The notes: generated by a model from the letters alone, not told the origin. Counted from the stretch's first letter, positions 35,254 to 45,195 are shown. The stretch: DNA of 64,000 nucleotides from Burkholderia ubonensis (GCF_902833085.1 NZ_CADFEB010000016.1:1-64000); one strand, 5' to 3'. Program-made: numbers and translations.

Positions 35254-36774
35254 ATGCCCGCATCCATCTCCATCGAAAAGATCGCCGACTGGGCGGGACG
35301 AAACCATCTTGTCGTCGGCGCGATCGGCACACTGATGTCGCTCACTGCGCTGGGCCTCAGCGCGATGACGCTCTGGGCCGCGAGAAGCGAAGTCGTCGAG
35401 CACGCGCATGAAACGTCGCGCAACGTCACCGCGGTGCTGGTCAGCGAGATCGCGCGGACCGTCGACACGTCCAACAACGCGTTGACGTCGCTCGCCGCCG
35501 ATCTCGGCAGGCCGGCGGTCCGACGCATGGATGCCGGGCTGCGGCACGATCTGCTGTTCCAGCGCGCGGCCGCGCAATACGTGACCGGGATGGGCGTGAC
35601 GGACCGGTTCGGCCAGTTGATCGACGGCTGCTGCGGCCCGTCTCACCACTGGAACTTCAGCGATCGCGACTACTTCAAGGTCCATCGCGACGCGGCGAAC
35701 GTCGGCCTTTACGTGTCCGAGGCCTATCGCGCGCGCTCGCGCGGCGACACGAAGTCCATCGCGCTCTCCCGGCGCATCGAAGGGCCGGACCACGCGTTCA
35801 ACGGGATCGCGGTCGTCGCCATCGACCTCGACTATTTCGATCAGCTGCTTTCCCGGCTGAACGTCGGGCCGCACGGCATCAGCGCGATCCTGCGCGCGGA
35901 CGGCACCATCCTCGCCAGAAATCCGCCGCTGAGCGATCACCAGATGATCCGCCTGGGCCGATCGAGGGCGTTCGACCGCATGCTGAGCCAGGACTCGGGA
36001 TTCTATGCGTCCTGCTCGCGCATCGACGGAACCTTGCGGCTCTATACGTTCCAGCGGGTGCCGGGTACGCCGCTGATTGCGGTGGTCGCCCCCGCCGAGC
36101 ACGACGTGCTGGCCGGCTTCGTACGCATGTCATGGTCGGTCGGCGTGCCGGCATCGATCATCTGCGCGCTCTTCTGCGCCGTCGTCTGGCTGCTCGCATT
36201 CGCGTTGCGGGACAATCTTCGCAAGCAGACACGGCTGACCGATCTCACCCGCACCGATCCGCTGACGGGCCTGCGCAACCGCCGCGCGCTCGATGTCGCG
36301 CTGGCCGACGAATGGGAACGGCTCCAGCGCGGTAACGACGCCAGCCTGTCGGTGCTGTTCATCGATGCCGACCACTTCAAGCAGTACAACGACAGATATG
36401 GGCATGCGCAAGGTGACGCGGCGCTGAGGTTCCTGGCCGAATGCATCCGTGCTCACACGCGCCGGCGCGGCGATATCGCCGCGCGTTACGGCGGCGAAGA
36501 GTTCGTCGCGGTGCTGCCGGACACGGATGAAAGCGGCGCCGCGAAAGTCGCGGAGGCCATTCGCCGGGAAGTGGAATGCAACCGGCTCGCCGGACTTGCC
36601 GAGGCGGTTCCCGCCTTTACGGTGAGCATCGGATGCGCGACCGCCCGCCATCCGCACACACCGTCCATCGACGCGCTGTCGCGTCAAGCGGACCTCGCGC
36701 TGTACACCGCCAAGCGCCAGGGACGAAACCGCGTCTGCCGCGCACCGGCGGAGCAGCGCGCGCATGCGGCGTGA
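35254..36774 (+). CDS. Membrane diguanylate cyclase with Cache sensor
   Basis: A 506-residue protein. It has TM1 at about residues 22-45, a periplasmic Cache-type sensor (about 50-290, with FSDRDYFKVHRD and DGTILARNPP), TM2 at about 293-318, and a GGDEF domain with the active-site GGEEF at 413-417. The product-inhibition I-site RRGD (404-407) sits the canonical five residues before it. It should make cyclic-di-GMP from two GTP in response to an extracytoplasmic signal and be feedback-inhibited. The gene appears monocistronic. Confidence 0.92.
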   Translation: MPASISIEKIADWAGRNHLVVGAIGTLMSLTALGLSAMTLWAARSEVVEHAHETSRNVTAVLVSEIARTVDTSNNALTSLAADLGRPAVRRMDAGLRHDLLFQRAAAQYVTGMGVTDRFGQLIDGCCGPSHHWNFSDRDYFKVHRDAANVGLYVSEAYRARSRGDTKSIALSRRIEGPDHAFNGIAVVAIDLDYFDQLLSRLNVGPHGISAILRADGTILARNPPLSDHQMIRLGRSRAFDRMLSQDSGFYASCSRIDGTLRLYTFQRVPGTPLIAVVAPAEHDVLAGFVRMSWSVGVPASIICALFCAVVWLLAFALRDNLRKQTRLTDLTRTDPLTGLRNRRALDVALADEWERLQRGNDASLSVLFIDADHFKQYNDRYGHAQGDAALRFLAECIRAHTRRRGDIAARYGGEEFVAVLPDTDESGAAKVAEAIRREVECNRLAGLAEAVPAFTVSIGCATARHPHTPSIDALSRQADLALYTAKRQGRNRVCRAPAEQRAHAA

Positions 36775-36945
36775 CGCGCGGATCGATCCGCGCTTTTCAC
36801 GCTATATCTCGACCATATGAAGCACGCCTGATTCGCACTCGTCGGTCCGCACCCAACCCATAGCGATAAAAATATCCGCTCACCCACGGCGGCCGCATCG
36901 GTTGCCGGCCGCTTCGCGTCACACGCAACAGCACGACTTTACGAT

Positions 36946-36966
36946 TGCAAATGCCTCTCATTTGCA
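36946..36966. promoter_or_regulatory. Fur-box-like palindrome upstream of the TonB receptor
   Basis: TGCAAATG-CCTCT-CATTTGCA is a perfect inverted repeat with 8-bp arms. Its inner 19 bp (GCAAATGCCTCTCATTTGC) has the length and symmetry of a Fur operator, and Burkholderia Fur sites share the AAATG...CATTT core. It lies about 95 bp before the receptor start, in an AT-rich patch. It would make the receptor iron-repressed (inference). Confidence 0.55.
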
Positions 36967-37058
36967 TTAAATTTCCGCGCAAATGTACTGTTTGGAACAC
37001 AGACGTCGGCGTGAGGCCGTCCGCCGTGCCCGAACGCAGACCACATCAAGGGACGGGT

Positions 37059-39164
37059 ATGAGCAGGAAGAACTGGGCGGCCGCACCGATGGCCATCATC
37101 GTCGGCACGGCCGGCGCGAGCGCAGCCGATGCGCAGGAGTTGTCGCTGCCCGCCATCGAGATCTCGGGGCAGCGCGCGAGCGCGCCGTTTCGCTCGCCCG
37201 ACTCGACGAGCGCGACGCGCACCGAGACGGACGTGATGGAAATCCCGTTCGCGGTCAGCAGCGTCGACGCGAAACTGGCCCAGACCGTCGCCGCGACGCG
37301 CGGCGAGGACCTGTACGACTGGGTCGCGGGCGTCGCGCGGCAGAACAACTTCGGCGGCCTTTGGGACAACTACGCGGTGCGCGGCTTCGCCGGCGACGGC
37401 AACACGTCCGGCACCGACTACCTCGTCAACGGCTTTTCGTGGAACCGCGGGATCAGCGTCCCGCGCGACACCGCCAACCTCGAGCGCATGGAAGTGCTCA
37501 AGGGGCCGGCATCCGCGCTGTACGGCCGCGGCGATCCGGGCGGGCTCATCAGCTATACGACCAAGCAGCCGCAGTTCGCGCGCTCGAACACCATCGGCGT
37601 GTCGGCCGGCAGCTACGGCGCGTTGCGCCAGACGCTCGATTCGACCGGGCCCGTCACGAAGTCGCTCGCGTACCGCTTCGTCGCGATGAACGAGAACAAC
37701 GGCAGCTTCCGCGATACGGTGTCGAGCAAACGCTACCTGTTCGCGCCGTCATTCACGTGGGACATCGGCGCGGATACCACGCTCCATTACGAATTCGAGA
37801 GCGCGCGCCAGCGCGCGCCGCTCGATCGCGGCGTGGTGGCGGTGGGCGGGCAGCTCGGCGCGATTCCGGCTTCGCGCTTCCTCGGCGAGCCGCGCGACGG
37901 CGACTACGACGTGCGCAACACGGGCCACCAGTTCACGCTCGAGCATCGCATCGATGCCGGCTGGTCGATCAACGCGGGCTTCGCGCAGCGCACCACCGAC
38001 CTGTCCGGACGCTCGTCAGAAGCGTTCGCGCTGCAGCCGGACGGCCGCACGCTGTGGCGCCGCTACCGCCAGGTCGCGTTTCATTCGAACGACTTGCAGG
38101 GCCGCATCGAAACGACCGGCAAGTTCCGCACCGGCGGCATCGGCCACACGCTCGTGATGGGCGTCGATGCATATCGCTTCAACTACGACCAGTTCGTCGC
38201 GCGCTCGACGCCGACCGCCGCCGCGCCGTATGCGATCGACATTTTCGATCCGGTCTACGGCCAGCCGGCGCCCGTGCCGCGCACCGCGACCAGCCTGCTC
38301 GAGCGCGATGACGGTCAGGGCATCTACGCGCAGGACACGCTGGCGTTCGGGCCGCACTGGAAAATCCTCGCCGGGCTGCGCTGGGATCGCTTCCACCAGT
38401 CGGTCGAGAACCGCCTGAAGGGTGTGACGAGCAGCCAGCTGCAGACCGCGTTGAGTCCGCGCATCGGCGTCGTGTACGAAATGAGCCCCACGCTGTCGCT
38501 GTATGCGAACACTGCGTATTCGTTCCGGCCGAACAACGGCGCCGACGTCACCGGCCGCGCGTTCGACCCGGAGAAGGGGCATGGCTACGAAGCCGGCGCG
38601 AAATGGGCCGGCGCGCGCTGGCTCGCGACCGTCGCGGCGTTCCACGTCACCAAGCGCAACGTGCTGAGCGCCGATCCGGCGAATGCCGGCTTCTCGCGCG
38701 CGGCCGGCGAGGTGCGCAGCCGCGGTGTCGAATTCGAATGGAACGGCGACCTCGGCCATGGCATGCGCGGCATCGTCAATCTCGCGTACGTCGATGCCGA
38801 GGTCACGCGCGATACCGTGCTGACGCCCGGCGCACGCCTCGTCGACATTCCGCGCCTGAGCGGCAGCGCGCTGCTCATGTACGAAACCGCGCTGCCGTTC
38901 GCGGACAAGGCCGGCGCCGGCGCAGGCGTGATCTATGTCGGGCGCCGGGCCGGCAACACGGCGAACACGCAGGACGGCTTCGAGCTGCCCGCCTATGCGA
39001 CCGTGCAGCTCAACGGCTACGTGCAGGTCAACAAGCACCTGCGTGCGTCGGTCGTGCTGAACAACCTGTTCAATCGCACCACCTACGTCAGCTCCTACAA
39101 CAGCCTGTGGGTCACGCCGGGCGCACCGCGCAGCCTGTTCGCGTCGCTCGCCTACGCGTTCTAG
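37059..39164 (+). CDS. TonB-dependent siderophore receptor
   Basis: A 701-residue outer-membrane receptor. It has a signal peptide with cleavage near ADAQ (residues 24-27). The plug domain holds PFAVSSVDAKL and LKGPASALYGRGDPGGL, the usual plug signature. The beta-barrel ends SLFASLAYAF with the terminal Phe required for BAM insertion. The ATG at 37059 behind AAGGGAC is preferred over in-frame upstream codons because a signal peptide follows directly. No siderophore synthesis gene, periplasmic binding protein or FecR/FecI pair lies nearby, so it probably takes up a xenosiderophore. A Fur-like site lies upstream. Confidence 0.92.
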   Translation: MSRKNWAAAPMAIIVGTAGASAADAQELSLPAIEISGQRASAPFRSPDSTSATRTETDVMEIPFAVSSVDAKLAQTVAATRGEDLYDWVAGVARQNNFGGLWDNYAVRGFAGDGNTSGTDYLVNGFSWNRGISVPRDTANLERMEVLKGPASALYGRGDPGGLISYTTKQPQFARSNTIGVSAGSYGALRQTLDSTGPVTKSLAYRFVAMNENNGSFRDTVSSKRYLFAPSFTWDIGADTTLHYEFESARQRAPLDRGVVAVGGQLGAIPASRFLGEPRDGDYDVRNTGHQFTLEHRIDAGWSINAGFAQRTTDLSGRSSEAFALQPDGRTLWRRYRQVAFHSNDLQGRIETTGKFRTGGIGHTLVMGVDAYRFNYDQFVARSTPTAAAPYAIDIFDPVYGQPAPVPRTATSLLERDDGQGIYAQDTLAFGPHWKILAGLRWDRFHQSVENRLKGVTSSQLQTALSPRIGVVYEMSPTLSLYANTAYSFRPNNGADVTGRAFDPEKGHGYEAGAKWAGARWLATVAAFHVTKRNVLSADPANAGFSRAAGEVRSRGVEFEWNGDLGHGMRGIVNLAYVDAEVTRDTVLTPGARLVDIPRLSGSALLMYETALPFADKAGAGAGVIYVGRRAGNTANTQDGFELPAYATVQLNGYVQVNKHLRASVVLNNLFNRTTYVSSYNSLWVTPGAPRSLFASLAYAF

Positions 39165-39204
39165 TTCGGTTCGGTTTCCTGACGGGCATCGTGCGTCACG
39201 TGCG

Positions 39205-39428
39205 TCACGCGCCGAGCGCGAGGAATGCGCCGAAACCGACTCGCAGCCCTTCCCGCCGAATCGCCGCGAGCCACAGAATCGTCGCGATCGATCCGGTGAC
39301 GGACAGGTTCGGCCCGAGGTCGACGCCGATGAGGATCGCGTCGATCACCGTTTGCGGGCTTCGCGCGACGTCGATCGTCGAGCTTGCGATAAGTCCTGCG
39401 GGCAGGTTGTTGATCAGGTTCGACGCGC
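39205..39428 (-). pseudogene. arsB: 3' fragment of an ArsB-type (arsenite/anion) permease
   Basis: The minus-strand frame reads ASNLINNLPAGLIASSTIDV, then GVDLGPNLSVTGSIATILW, ending in FLALGA and TGA at 39205-39207. This is the characteristic last transmembrane pair of ArsB/ArsB-like ion transporters (about 430 residues when whole). Only about 74 codons remain. The frame upstream (toward 39459) no longer resembles the family and there is no start codon. No other ars gene is present. Confidence 0.75.
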
Positions 39429-39458
39429 GCGTGCAGCGCCTGCCGAGCCCCTCGCGCG

Positions 39459-39788
39459 TCAGCGCGCGTCGACCGGGGCGGCCTCATCCACAGCGTCGCC
39501 GTATCGCTCCGCTCGCTCGACGATGCGCGCCAGCCGAATGATGTCGGACAGCGCGAAATCGCTCGCGTCGGGCCGCGGCCGGTCGCGCTCGTCCGCCATG
39601 CGCATCGCGAACGCGAGCGCTTCTGAGCGCTCCCTCAGCAGCACACGCAGCGCATCCGCGATCACGCGGCGGTCGCGCGGATCACCGAGGTCGAGCACCG
39701 GCTCGTGGTCCTGTTCGACATCCGGCGTCGCGAACGGCGCGGCCACCGCCTTCACGATGCCGGGCACGAAAAACGTGTTCCGTTTCAT
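39459..39788 (-). CDS. Hypothetical protein at the end of the xyl operon
   Basis: A 109-residue, charged protein beginning MKRNTFFVPGIVKAVAAPFA and rich in Arg, Asp and Glu. No domain is recognised. The start at 39786-39788 lies 34 bp after xylH on the same strand, so it is probably cotranscribed with the xylose genes. The codon usage is GC-rich like its neighbours. It could be a small cytoplasmic accessory protein or a spurious frame. Confidence 0.45.
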   Translation of the reverse strand: MKRNTFFVPGIVKAVAAPFATPDVEQDHEPVLDLGDPRDRRVIADALRVLLRERSEALAFAMRMADERDRPRPDASDFALSDIIRLARIVERAERYGDAVDEAAPVDAR

Positions 39789-39822
39789 GTGTTTCCCCCG
39801 TTGACCGGCGACCGGCACCGCC

Positions 39823-41022
39823 TCACCGCCGGTTCGACCGCGACACCACGTCGATCCACACCGCCAGCACCAGCACCGCGCCCTTGACGATCATCTGCCA
39901 GTACGCGTCGACGTCCAGCATCGACATGCCGTTGTCGAGGCTCGCCATCACGAGCGCGCCGATCAGCGCGCCATAGACGGTGCCCGAGCCGCCGCGCATC
40001 GACGTGCCGCCGATGAAGCACGCGGCGATCGCGTCGAGTTCGCCCATCGTGCCGGCGGACGGCGAGCCGGCCGCAAGCCGCGCGGTGTTCACGATGCCGG
40101 CGAACGCGCACATCAGCCCCATCAGCGCGAAAATCGCGAGCTTCACGCGATCGGTATCGACGCCCGACAGCCGCGTCGCCTCGAGATTCGAGCCGACCGC
40201 ATAGATGCGCCGGCCGAACACGGTCTGCGTCGCGATCCACGAGAAAATGCCGAGCAGCGCAAGCAGCAGCAGCACCGGCACCGGAATACCGCCGTAGCGG
40301 TCGAGCGTCGCGACGAACGCGAACAGCACCGCGCCCGCGCCCGCGATCTTCACGACGTCCTGCCACGGCGGCGCGGCCGCGAGCCGGTAGCGGCGCCGCG
40401 TGCCGCGCTGCCGCACGACCAGCAGCACGACGAGCGCGAACAGCAGCAGCGCGAGGCCATCCCCCGCCACGCGCGGCAGGTAGCCCTGGCCGAGGAACAC
40501 GAAGCCGTCCGACACGGGCGCGATCGTCGAGCCGCCCGTCACGCCGAGCAGGATTCCGCGAAACGCGAGCATCCCGCCCAGCCCGACGATGAACGACGGC
40601 ACGCGCCGGTAGGTCGACCACCAGCCGTTGAAGAGCCCGACCAGCACGCCGAGCGCGAGCACGGCCGGCACCGTCGCGGCGACCGGCCAGTGGCGGTTCA
40701 CGTCGAGGATCGCCGCGACGCCGCCGAGCAGCCCGAGCAGCGAGCCGACCGACAGATCGATCTCGCCCGCGATGATCACGAACACCATCCCGCACGCGAG
40801 CATGCCGGTGATCGACATCTGCCGCAGCAGGTTCGACACGTTGCGCGGCGTGACGAACGCACCGTCGGTCAGCACCGAGAAGAACACCCAGATCGCGACG
40901 ACCGCGAACAGCAGCGCGAGGATCTTGTAGCGCACGAAGACCTGGCGGAGCTGACGACCGGTCAGGCGGTGCGCCTCGGCATCCGGCGCCGCCGCGTTGG
41001 AGGAGGAAAGTTCGGAATTCAT
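39823..41022 (-). CDS. xylH: D-xylose ABC transporter permease XylH
   Basis: A 399-residue, multi-TM permease of the ribose/xylose (BPD_transp_2) family. It contains GEIDLSVGSLLGLLGGVAAI and the ACFIGGTSMRGGSGTVYGA loop that contacts the ATPase. The length matches XylH (about 390, longer than RbsC). It begins inside the last codons of xylG (4-bp ATGA overlap). It forms the inner-membrane channel for xylose brought by XylF. Confidence 0.93.
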   Translation of the reverse strand: MNSELSSSNAAAPDAEAHRLTGRQLRQVFVRYKILALLFAVVAIWVFFSVLTDGAFVTPRNVSNLLRQMSITGMLACGMVFVIIAGEIDLSVGSLLGLLGGVAAILDVNRHWPVAATVPAVLALGVLVGLFNGWWSTYRRVPSFIVGLGGMLAFRGILLGVTGGSTIAPVSDGFVFLGQGYLPRVAGDGLALLLFALVVLLVVRQRGTRRRYRLAAAPPWQDVVKIAGAGAVLFAFVATLDRYGGIPVPVLLLLALLGIFSWIATQTVFGRRIYAVGSNLEATRLSGVDTDRVKLAIFALMGLMCAFAGIVNTARLAAGSPSAGTMGELDAIAACFIGGTSMRGGSGTVYGALIGALVMASLDNGMSMLDVDAYWQMIVKGAVLVLAVWIDVVSRSNRR

Positions 41023-42578
41023 ATCGGACTCGTTGCGGTGGGTTCGGTCGGCCGCCGGCCGGCTTTCAGCGCGGCGCCGAGGATCTGTTCCTGCGTGAGG
41101 CCGTCGTTGACGAAATCGCCGCGCAGCTCGCCTTCGCCGATCACCAGCACTCGGTCGGCAAGGCCGAGCACCTCAGGCAGTTCCGACGACACGACGATCA
41201 GTGCGACGCCGCGCTTCGCGAGCGCGAACACGAGGCGGTAGATCTCCGCCTTCGCGCCCACGTCGACGCCGCGCGTCGGCTCGTCGAGAATCAGCACCTG
41301 CGGCTCGGCCAGCAGCATCTTCGCGAGCACGGCCTTCTGCTGGTTGCCGCCGGACAGGCTCGCGATCGGCAGGAATGGATGCGCGGCGCGCACCGACAGA
41401 CGCTGCATCTCGTGACGAATCGCGTCCAGTTCGGCAGCCGAGTCGATCCGCCCGCGCGTCGCGAAGCGCCGCAGCACCGTCAGCGTGATGTTGTGGCCGA
41501 CGCCGAGCTGCGGCACGATGCCGTGGCGCTTGCGGTCCTCGGGCACCATCGCGATGCCGGCGCGAATCGCGTCGGCCGGCGAGCGGATCGCAAGCGGCCG
41601 GCCGTTCATCAGCACGCTTGCCGTGCTCGCGCCCGGGTACGCGCCGAAGATCGCCTGCATCAGCTCGGTGCGGCCCGCACCGACGAGCCCGGCGACGCCG
41701 AGGATCTCGCCGCGCCGCACGCTGAACGACACGTCGTCGACGCGCTTGCGGCGCGGGTTCGTCACGTCGCGACAGGTCACGTGGCGGGCTTCCAGCACGA
41801 CGTCGCCGATCTCGTGCGGCTCGCGCGGATACAGGTCGCGGATCTCGCGGCCGACCATCATCGCGATGATCCGGTCGGTGCTCAGCGCCCGCATCGGCTC
41901 CGTCGCGACATGGCGGCCGTCGCGGATCACGGTCACCGTGTCGCACACCGCCTCGACCTCGTCGAGCTTGTGCGAGATGACCACGCACGCGACGCCGCGG
42001 CGCTTCAGGTCGCGCACGATGTCGAGCAGGATTCGCGTCTCGGCCGCGCTCAGCGACGACGACGGCTCGTCGAGGATCAGTAGCTTCGCGCGCTTGTTCA
42101 GCGCCTTCGCGATCTCGATCAACTGCTGGTGGCCGCCGCCGTAGTTCATCACCGGCTGCGCGACGTTGATCGCGTCGATCCGCAGCTCGTGCAGCAGTTC
42201 CTCCGCACGCCGGACCATCGCCGCGTAGTGCATGCGTCCGCCCGGCAGCGTGATCTCGTTGCCGAGGAAAATGTTCTCGGCCACCGACAGCTCCGGCACG
42301 AGCATCAGCTCCTGGTGGATGATCACGATGCCCGCGCGCTCAGTGTCGCGCACGCCGGACGCAACGAGCGGCGCGCCTTCCCAGCGGATCTCGCCGTCCC
42401 ACGTGCCATGCGGATAGACGCCCGACAGCACCTTCATCAGCGTCGATTTGCCCGCACCGTTCTCGCCGCACAGGCCGACGCACTCGCCGGGCCGCACGGT
42501 CAGGTCGATTCCGTCAAGCGCCTTCACGCCGTCGAAATCCTTGACGATGCCGCGCATCGTCAGCAAGGGTTCGGTCAT
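41019..42578 (-). CDS. xylG: D-xylose ABC transporter ATP-binding protein XylG
   Basis: A 519-residue double ATPase of the sugar type. The first half has Walker A GENGAGKST, and ILDEPSSSLS as Walker B. The second half has the degenerate Walker A GLVGAGRTEL, the signature SGGNQQK and ILDEPTRGVDVG. The length and two-domain structure fit XylG. It sits between xylF (61 bp upstream) and xylH (4-bp overlap). Confidence 0.94.
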   Translation of the reverse strand: MTEPLLTMRGIVKDFDGVKALDGIDLTVRPGECVGLCGENGAGKSTLMKVLSGVYPHGTWDGEIRWEGAPLVASGVRDTERAGIVIIHQELMLVPELSVAENIFLGNEITLPGGRMHYAAMVRRAEELLHELRIDAINVAQPVMNYGGGHQQLIEIAKALNKRAKLLILDEPSSSLSAAETRILLDIVRDLKRRGVACVVISHKLDEVEAVCDTVTVIRDGRHVATEPMRALSTDRIIAMMVGREIRDLYPREPHEIGDVVLEARHVTCRDVTNPRRKRVDDVSFSVRRGEILGVAGLVGAGRTELMQAIFGAYPGASTASVLMNGRPLAIRSPADAIRAGIAMVPEDRKRHGIVPQLGVGHNITLTVLRRFATRGRIDSAAELDAIRHEMQRLSVRAAHPFLPIASLSGGNQQKAVLAKMLLAEPQVLILDEPTRGVDVGAKAEIYRLVFALAKRGVALIVVSSELPEVLGLADRVLVIGEGELRGDFVNDGLTQEQILGAALKAGRRPTEPTATSPI

Positions 42579-42639
42579 GCCTTCATGTCCCGCGATAGGC
42601 GGTCGGCCGCACCGGCGGCCGGCCGCGTGCGTTGCGCCG

Positions 42640-43650
42640 TTACTGGCTCGCCAGTTGCGCCTGGGTATAGAAGCCGTCCTTCACGACGACGTCGACGTTG
42701 CGCTTCGTCAGCAGCGTCGGCTGCAGCAGAACCGTGTCGACCTTCTTCTTGCCGTTGTCGTATTGCGCGTTGAACGCGGGCTTCGCGCCCTTCGCGAGAT
42801 CCACCGCGAGCGTCGCCGCTTCGCTCGCGATCAGCTTCAGCGGCTTGTAGACGGTCATCGTCTGCGTGCCGGCGATCACCCGCTTGACGGCCGCGAGGTC
42901 CGCGTCCTGCCCGGACACCGGCACCTTGCCGGCCAGGTGCTGCGCGGCGAGCGCCTGGATCGCGCCGCCCGCGGTGCCGTCGTTCGACGCGACGATCGCG
43001 TCGATCCGGTTGTTGTTCGCGGTCAGCGCGTCCTCGACGATCCGCAGCGCGGTCGACGCGCTCCACTCGGGCACCCACTGCTGGCCGACGATCTTGATGT
43101 CGCCGCGGTCGACCGCCGGCTTCAGCACCTTCAGCTGGCCTTCGCGCAGCATCTTCGCGTTGTTGTCGGTCGGCGCGCCGCCGAGCAGGAAATAGTTGCC
43201 CTTCGGCTTCGCGTCGACGACGCCCTGCGCCTGCAGCTCGCCGACCTTCTGGTTGTCGAACGAGATGTACGCATCGACGTCCGCGTCGAGAATCAGCCGG
43301 TCGTACGACACGACCTTGATGCCGGCCTTGCGCGCCTCGGCGACGACGTTGCCGAGCGTCTTCGAATTGAACGGCACGATCACGATCACGTCGACGCCGC
43401 GCGAGATCAGGTTCTCGATCTGCGAGATCTGCCGCGCCTCGCTCGCGTCCGCCGACTGCACGGATACCTTCGCGCCGAGCTTCGTCGCGGCGGCGACGAA
43501 ATAGTCGCGATCGCGCGACCAGCGCTCGACGCGAAGGTCGTCGATGCAGAAGCCGATCTCCGGCTTGTCCTTGCTCGCATGCGCGAGCGGCGCGCAAAGC
43601 GCGAGGGCCGCCAGCGCACTCAATACGGTACGACGCGTCACGGATTTCAT
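42640..43650 (-). CDS. xylF: D-xylose-binding periplasmic protein XylF
   Basis: A 336-residue periplasmic binding protein. A Sec-type signal peptide covers about residues 1-25 (cleavage after LAHA), followed by the type I fold. IGFCIDDLRVERWSRDRDYF and QSADASEARQISQIENLI are characteristic of XylF, as is YISFDNQKVGELQAQ in the middle. It delivers xylose to XylGH. It lies 62 bp after xylB. Confidence 0.94.
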   Translation of the reverse strand: MKSVTRRTVLSALAALALCAPLAHASKDKPEIGFCIDDLRVERWSRDRDYFVAAATKLGAKVSVQSADASEARQISQIENLISRGVDVIVIVPFNSKTLGNVVAEARKAGIKVVSYDRLILDADVDAYISFDNQKVGELQAQGVVDAKPKGNYFLLGGAPTDNNAKMLREGQLKVLKPAVDRGDIKIVGQQWVPEWSASTALRIVEDALTANNNRIDAIVASNDGTAGGAIQALAAQHLAGKVPVSGQDADLAAVKRVIAGTQTMTVYKPLKLIASEAATLAVDLAKGAKPAFNAQYDNGKKKVDTVLLQPTLLTKRNVDVVVKDGFYTQAQLASQ

Positions 43651-43712
43651 GTGTCTCCACTCCTCTTTATTGGACTGCTGCTACGAATGCCGGGCGACCG
43701 GTTAGGGCCTGT

Positions 43713-45191
43713 TCACGCCCCGGCCGCAAACACCGGTTCGAGTGCGCGATACAGCGCGCGAAACGTCGGGCGCCGCGCGTCGCGATACCACGCGTGGCGC
43801 GCCATGTCGGGCTCGCGCACGGCGACGACCGGCGGCTGCGGGCACACGGCGTCGAGCGGCGCATCCGGTTCGAGCGCGAGATGCGCGAGCCGCGCGGCGC
43901 CGAGCGCCGGGCCGACCTCGCCGCCCGCGCGCAGCGTCAGCGCGCGGCCGCTCAGATCGGCGAGCATCTGCGTCCAGTACGCGCTGCGCGAGCCGCCGCC
44001 GATCACGGTGATGCGCTCGGGCGCGAGCCCGGCCGCGTGCAGCGCGTCGATCCCGTCGAGCAGCGCGAAGCCGACGCCTTCGAGCGTCGCGTTCGCGAGA
44101 TCCGCGCGCCGCGTGTCGGGCGTCAGACCGTAGAACACGCCCTTCGCGTTCACGTCGTTGTGCGGCGTGCGCTCGCCGCTCAGATAAGGCAGGAACCATG
44201 GGCGGTCCGCATGCGCGTTCGCCGCGGCGTCGGCGAGCAGCGCGGCGACGCCGTCGTAGCCGGCCAGTTGCGCGGTGAAATCGATGCAGCCGGCCGCGTT
44301 CAGCATCACCGACATCAGGTGCCACGTGCCGGGCAACGCATGACAGAAGCTGTGCACCGCCGATTCGGGATTCGCGCGGAAACCGTCCGACACCGCGAAA
44401 TACACGCCCGACGTGCCGAGCGACAGCAGCGCATCGCCGGGCCGCACGATGCCGACGCCGACCGCGCCGGCCGCGTTGTCGCCGCCGCCGGCGACGACCG
44501 GAATCTCGCCCAGGCCGAGCGCGCGCGCGACCGCCGGCAGCAGCGTGCCGGTGACGCGATTGCCCTCGAACACCGCGGGCATCTGCGCGCGCGACAGCCC
44601 GCACGCGGCGAGCAGCGTATCGTCGTAATCGCGCTTCGCGACGTCGAGCCACAGCGTGCCCGCCGCATCCGACGGATCGGTCGCGAACGCGCCGGTCAGC
44701 CGGTAGCGCAGATAGTCCTTCGGCAGCAGTACATGTGCGATCCGCGCGAAGACGTCCGGCTCGTGCCGGCGCACCCACAGCAGTTTCGGCGCGGTGAAGC
44801 CCGGCATCGCGAGGTTGCCGGCGATCGTGCGCAACGCGGGCGCCAGCCGCTCAAGTTCCGCGCACTCCGCATCCGCGCGGCCGTCGTTCCACAGGATCGC
44901 GGGGCGCAGCACGTCGCCGTGCGCGTCGAGCAGCGTCGCGCCGTGCATCTGCCCGGTCAGGCCGAGCGCGCCGATGTTGTGCGGGTCGATGCCGGCCGCG
45001 CGCGCATCGGCGACAAGCGCCGTGAGCGCGCCGCAGGCCGCGTCCCACCAGTCGTGCGGCGCCTGTTCGGACCAGCGCGGCCGCGGCCGGCTCACGGTCA
45101 GCGGCCGGCTCGCGCTGGCCCGCACCGCGCCGTCGCGGTCGAGCAGCACGGCCTTCACGCCCGACGTGCCGAGATCGAGTCCGAGGTACAT
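43713..45191 (-). CDS. xylB: Xylulokinase
   Basis: A 492-residue FGGY-family sugar kinase that phosphorylates D-xylulose to xylulose 5-phosphate. It starts MYLGLDLGTSGVKAVLLD (ATP-binding phosphate 1 region) and has GLTGQMHGATLLD, which is diagnostic of xylulokinases, and later VIGGGSRSAYWTQMLAD (adenosine motif). It is separated by only 4 bp from xylA. Confidence 0.95.
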   Translation of the reverse strand: MYLGLDLGTSGVKAVLLDRDGAVRASASRPLTVSRPRPRWSEQAPHDWWDAACGALTALVADARAAGIDPHNIGALGLTGQMHGATLLDAHGDVLRPAILWNDGRADAECAELERLAPALRTIAGNLAMPGFTAPKLLWVRRHEPDVFARIAHVLLPKDYLRYRLTGAFATDPSDAAGTLWLDVAKRDYDDTLLAACGLSRAQMPAVFEGNRVTGTLLPAVARALGLGEIPVVAGGGDNAAGAVGVGIVRPGDALLSLGTSGVYFAVSDGFRANPESAVHSFCHALPGTWHLMSVMLNAAGCIDFTAQLAGYDGVAALLADAAANAHADRPWFLPYLSGERTPHNDVNAKGVFYGLTPDTRRADLANATLEGVGFALLDGIDALHAAGLAPERITVIGGGSRSAYWTQMLADLSGRALTLRAGGEVGPALGAARLAHLALEPDAPLDAVCPQPPVVAVREPDMARHAWYRDARRPTFRALYRALEPVFAAGA

Positions 45192-45195
45192 GGCG

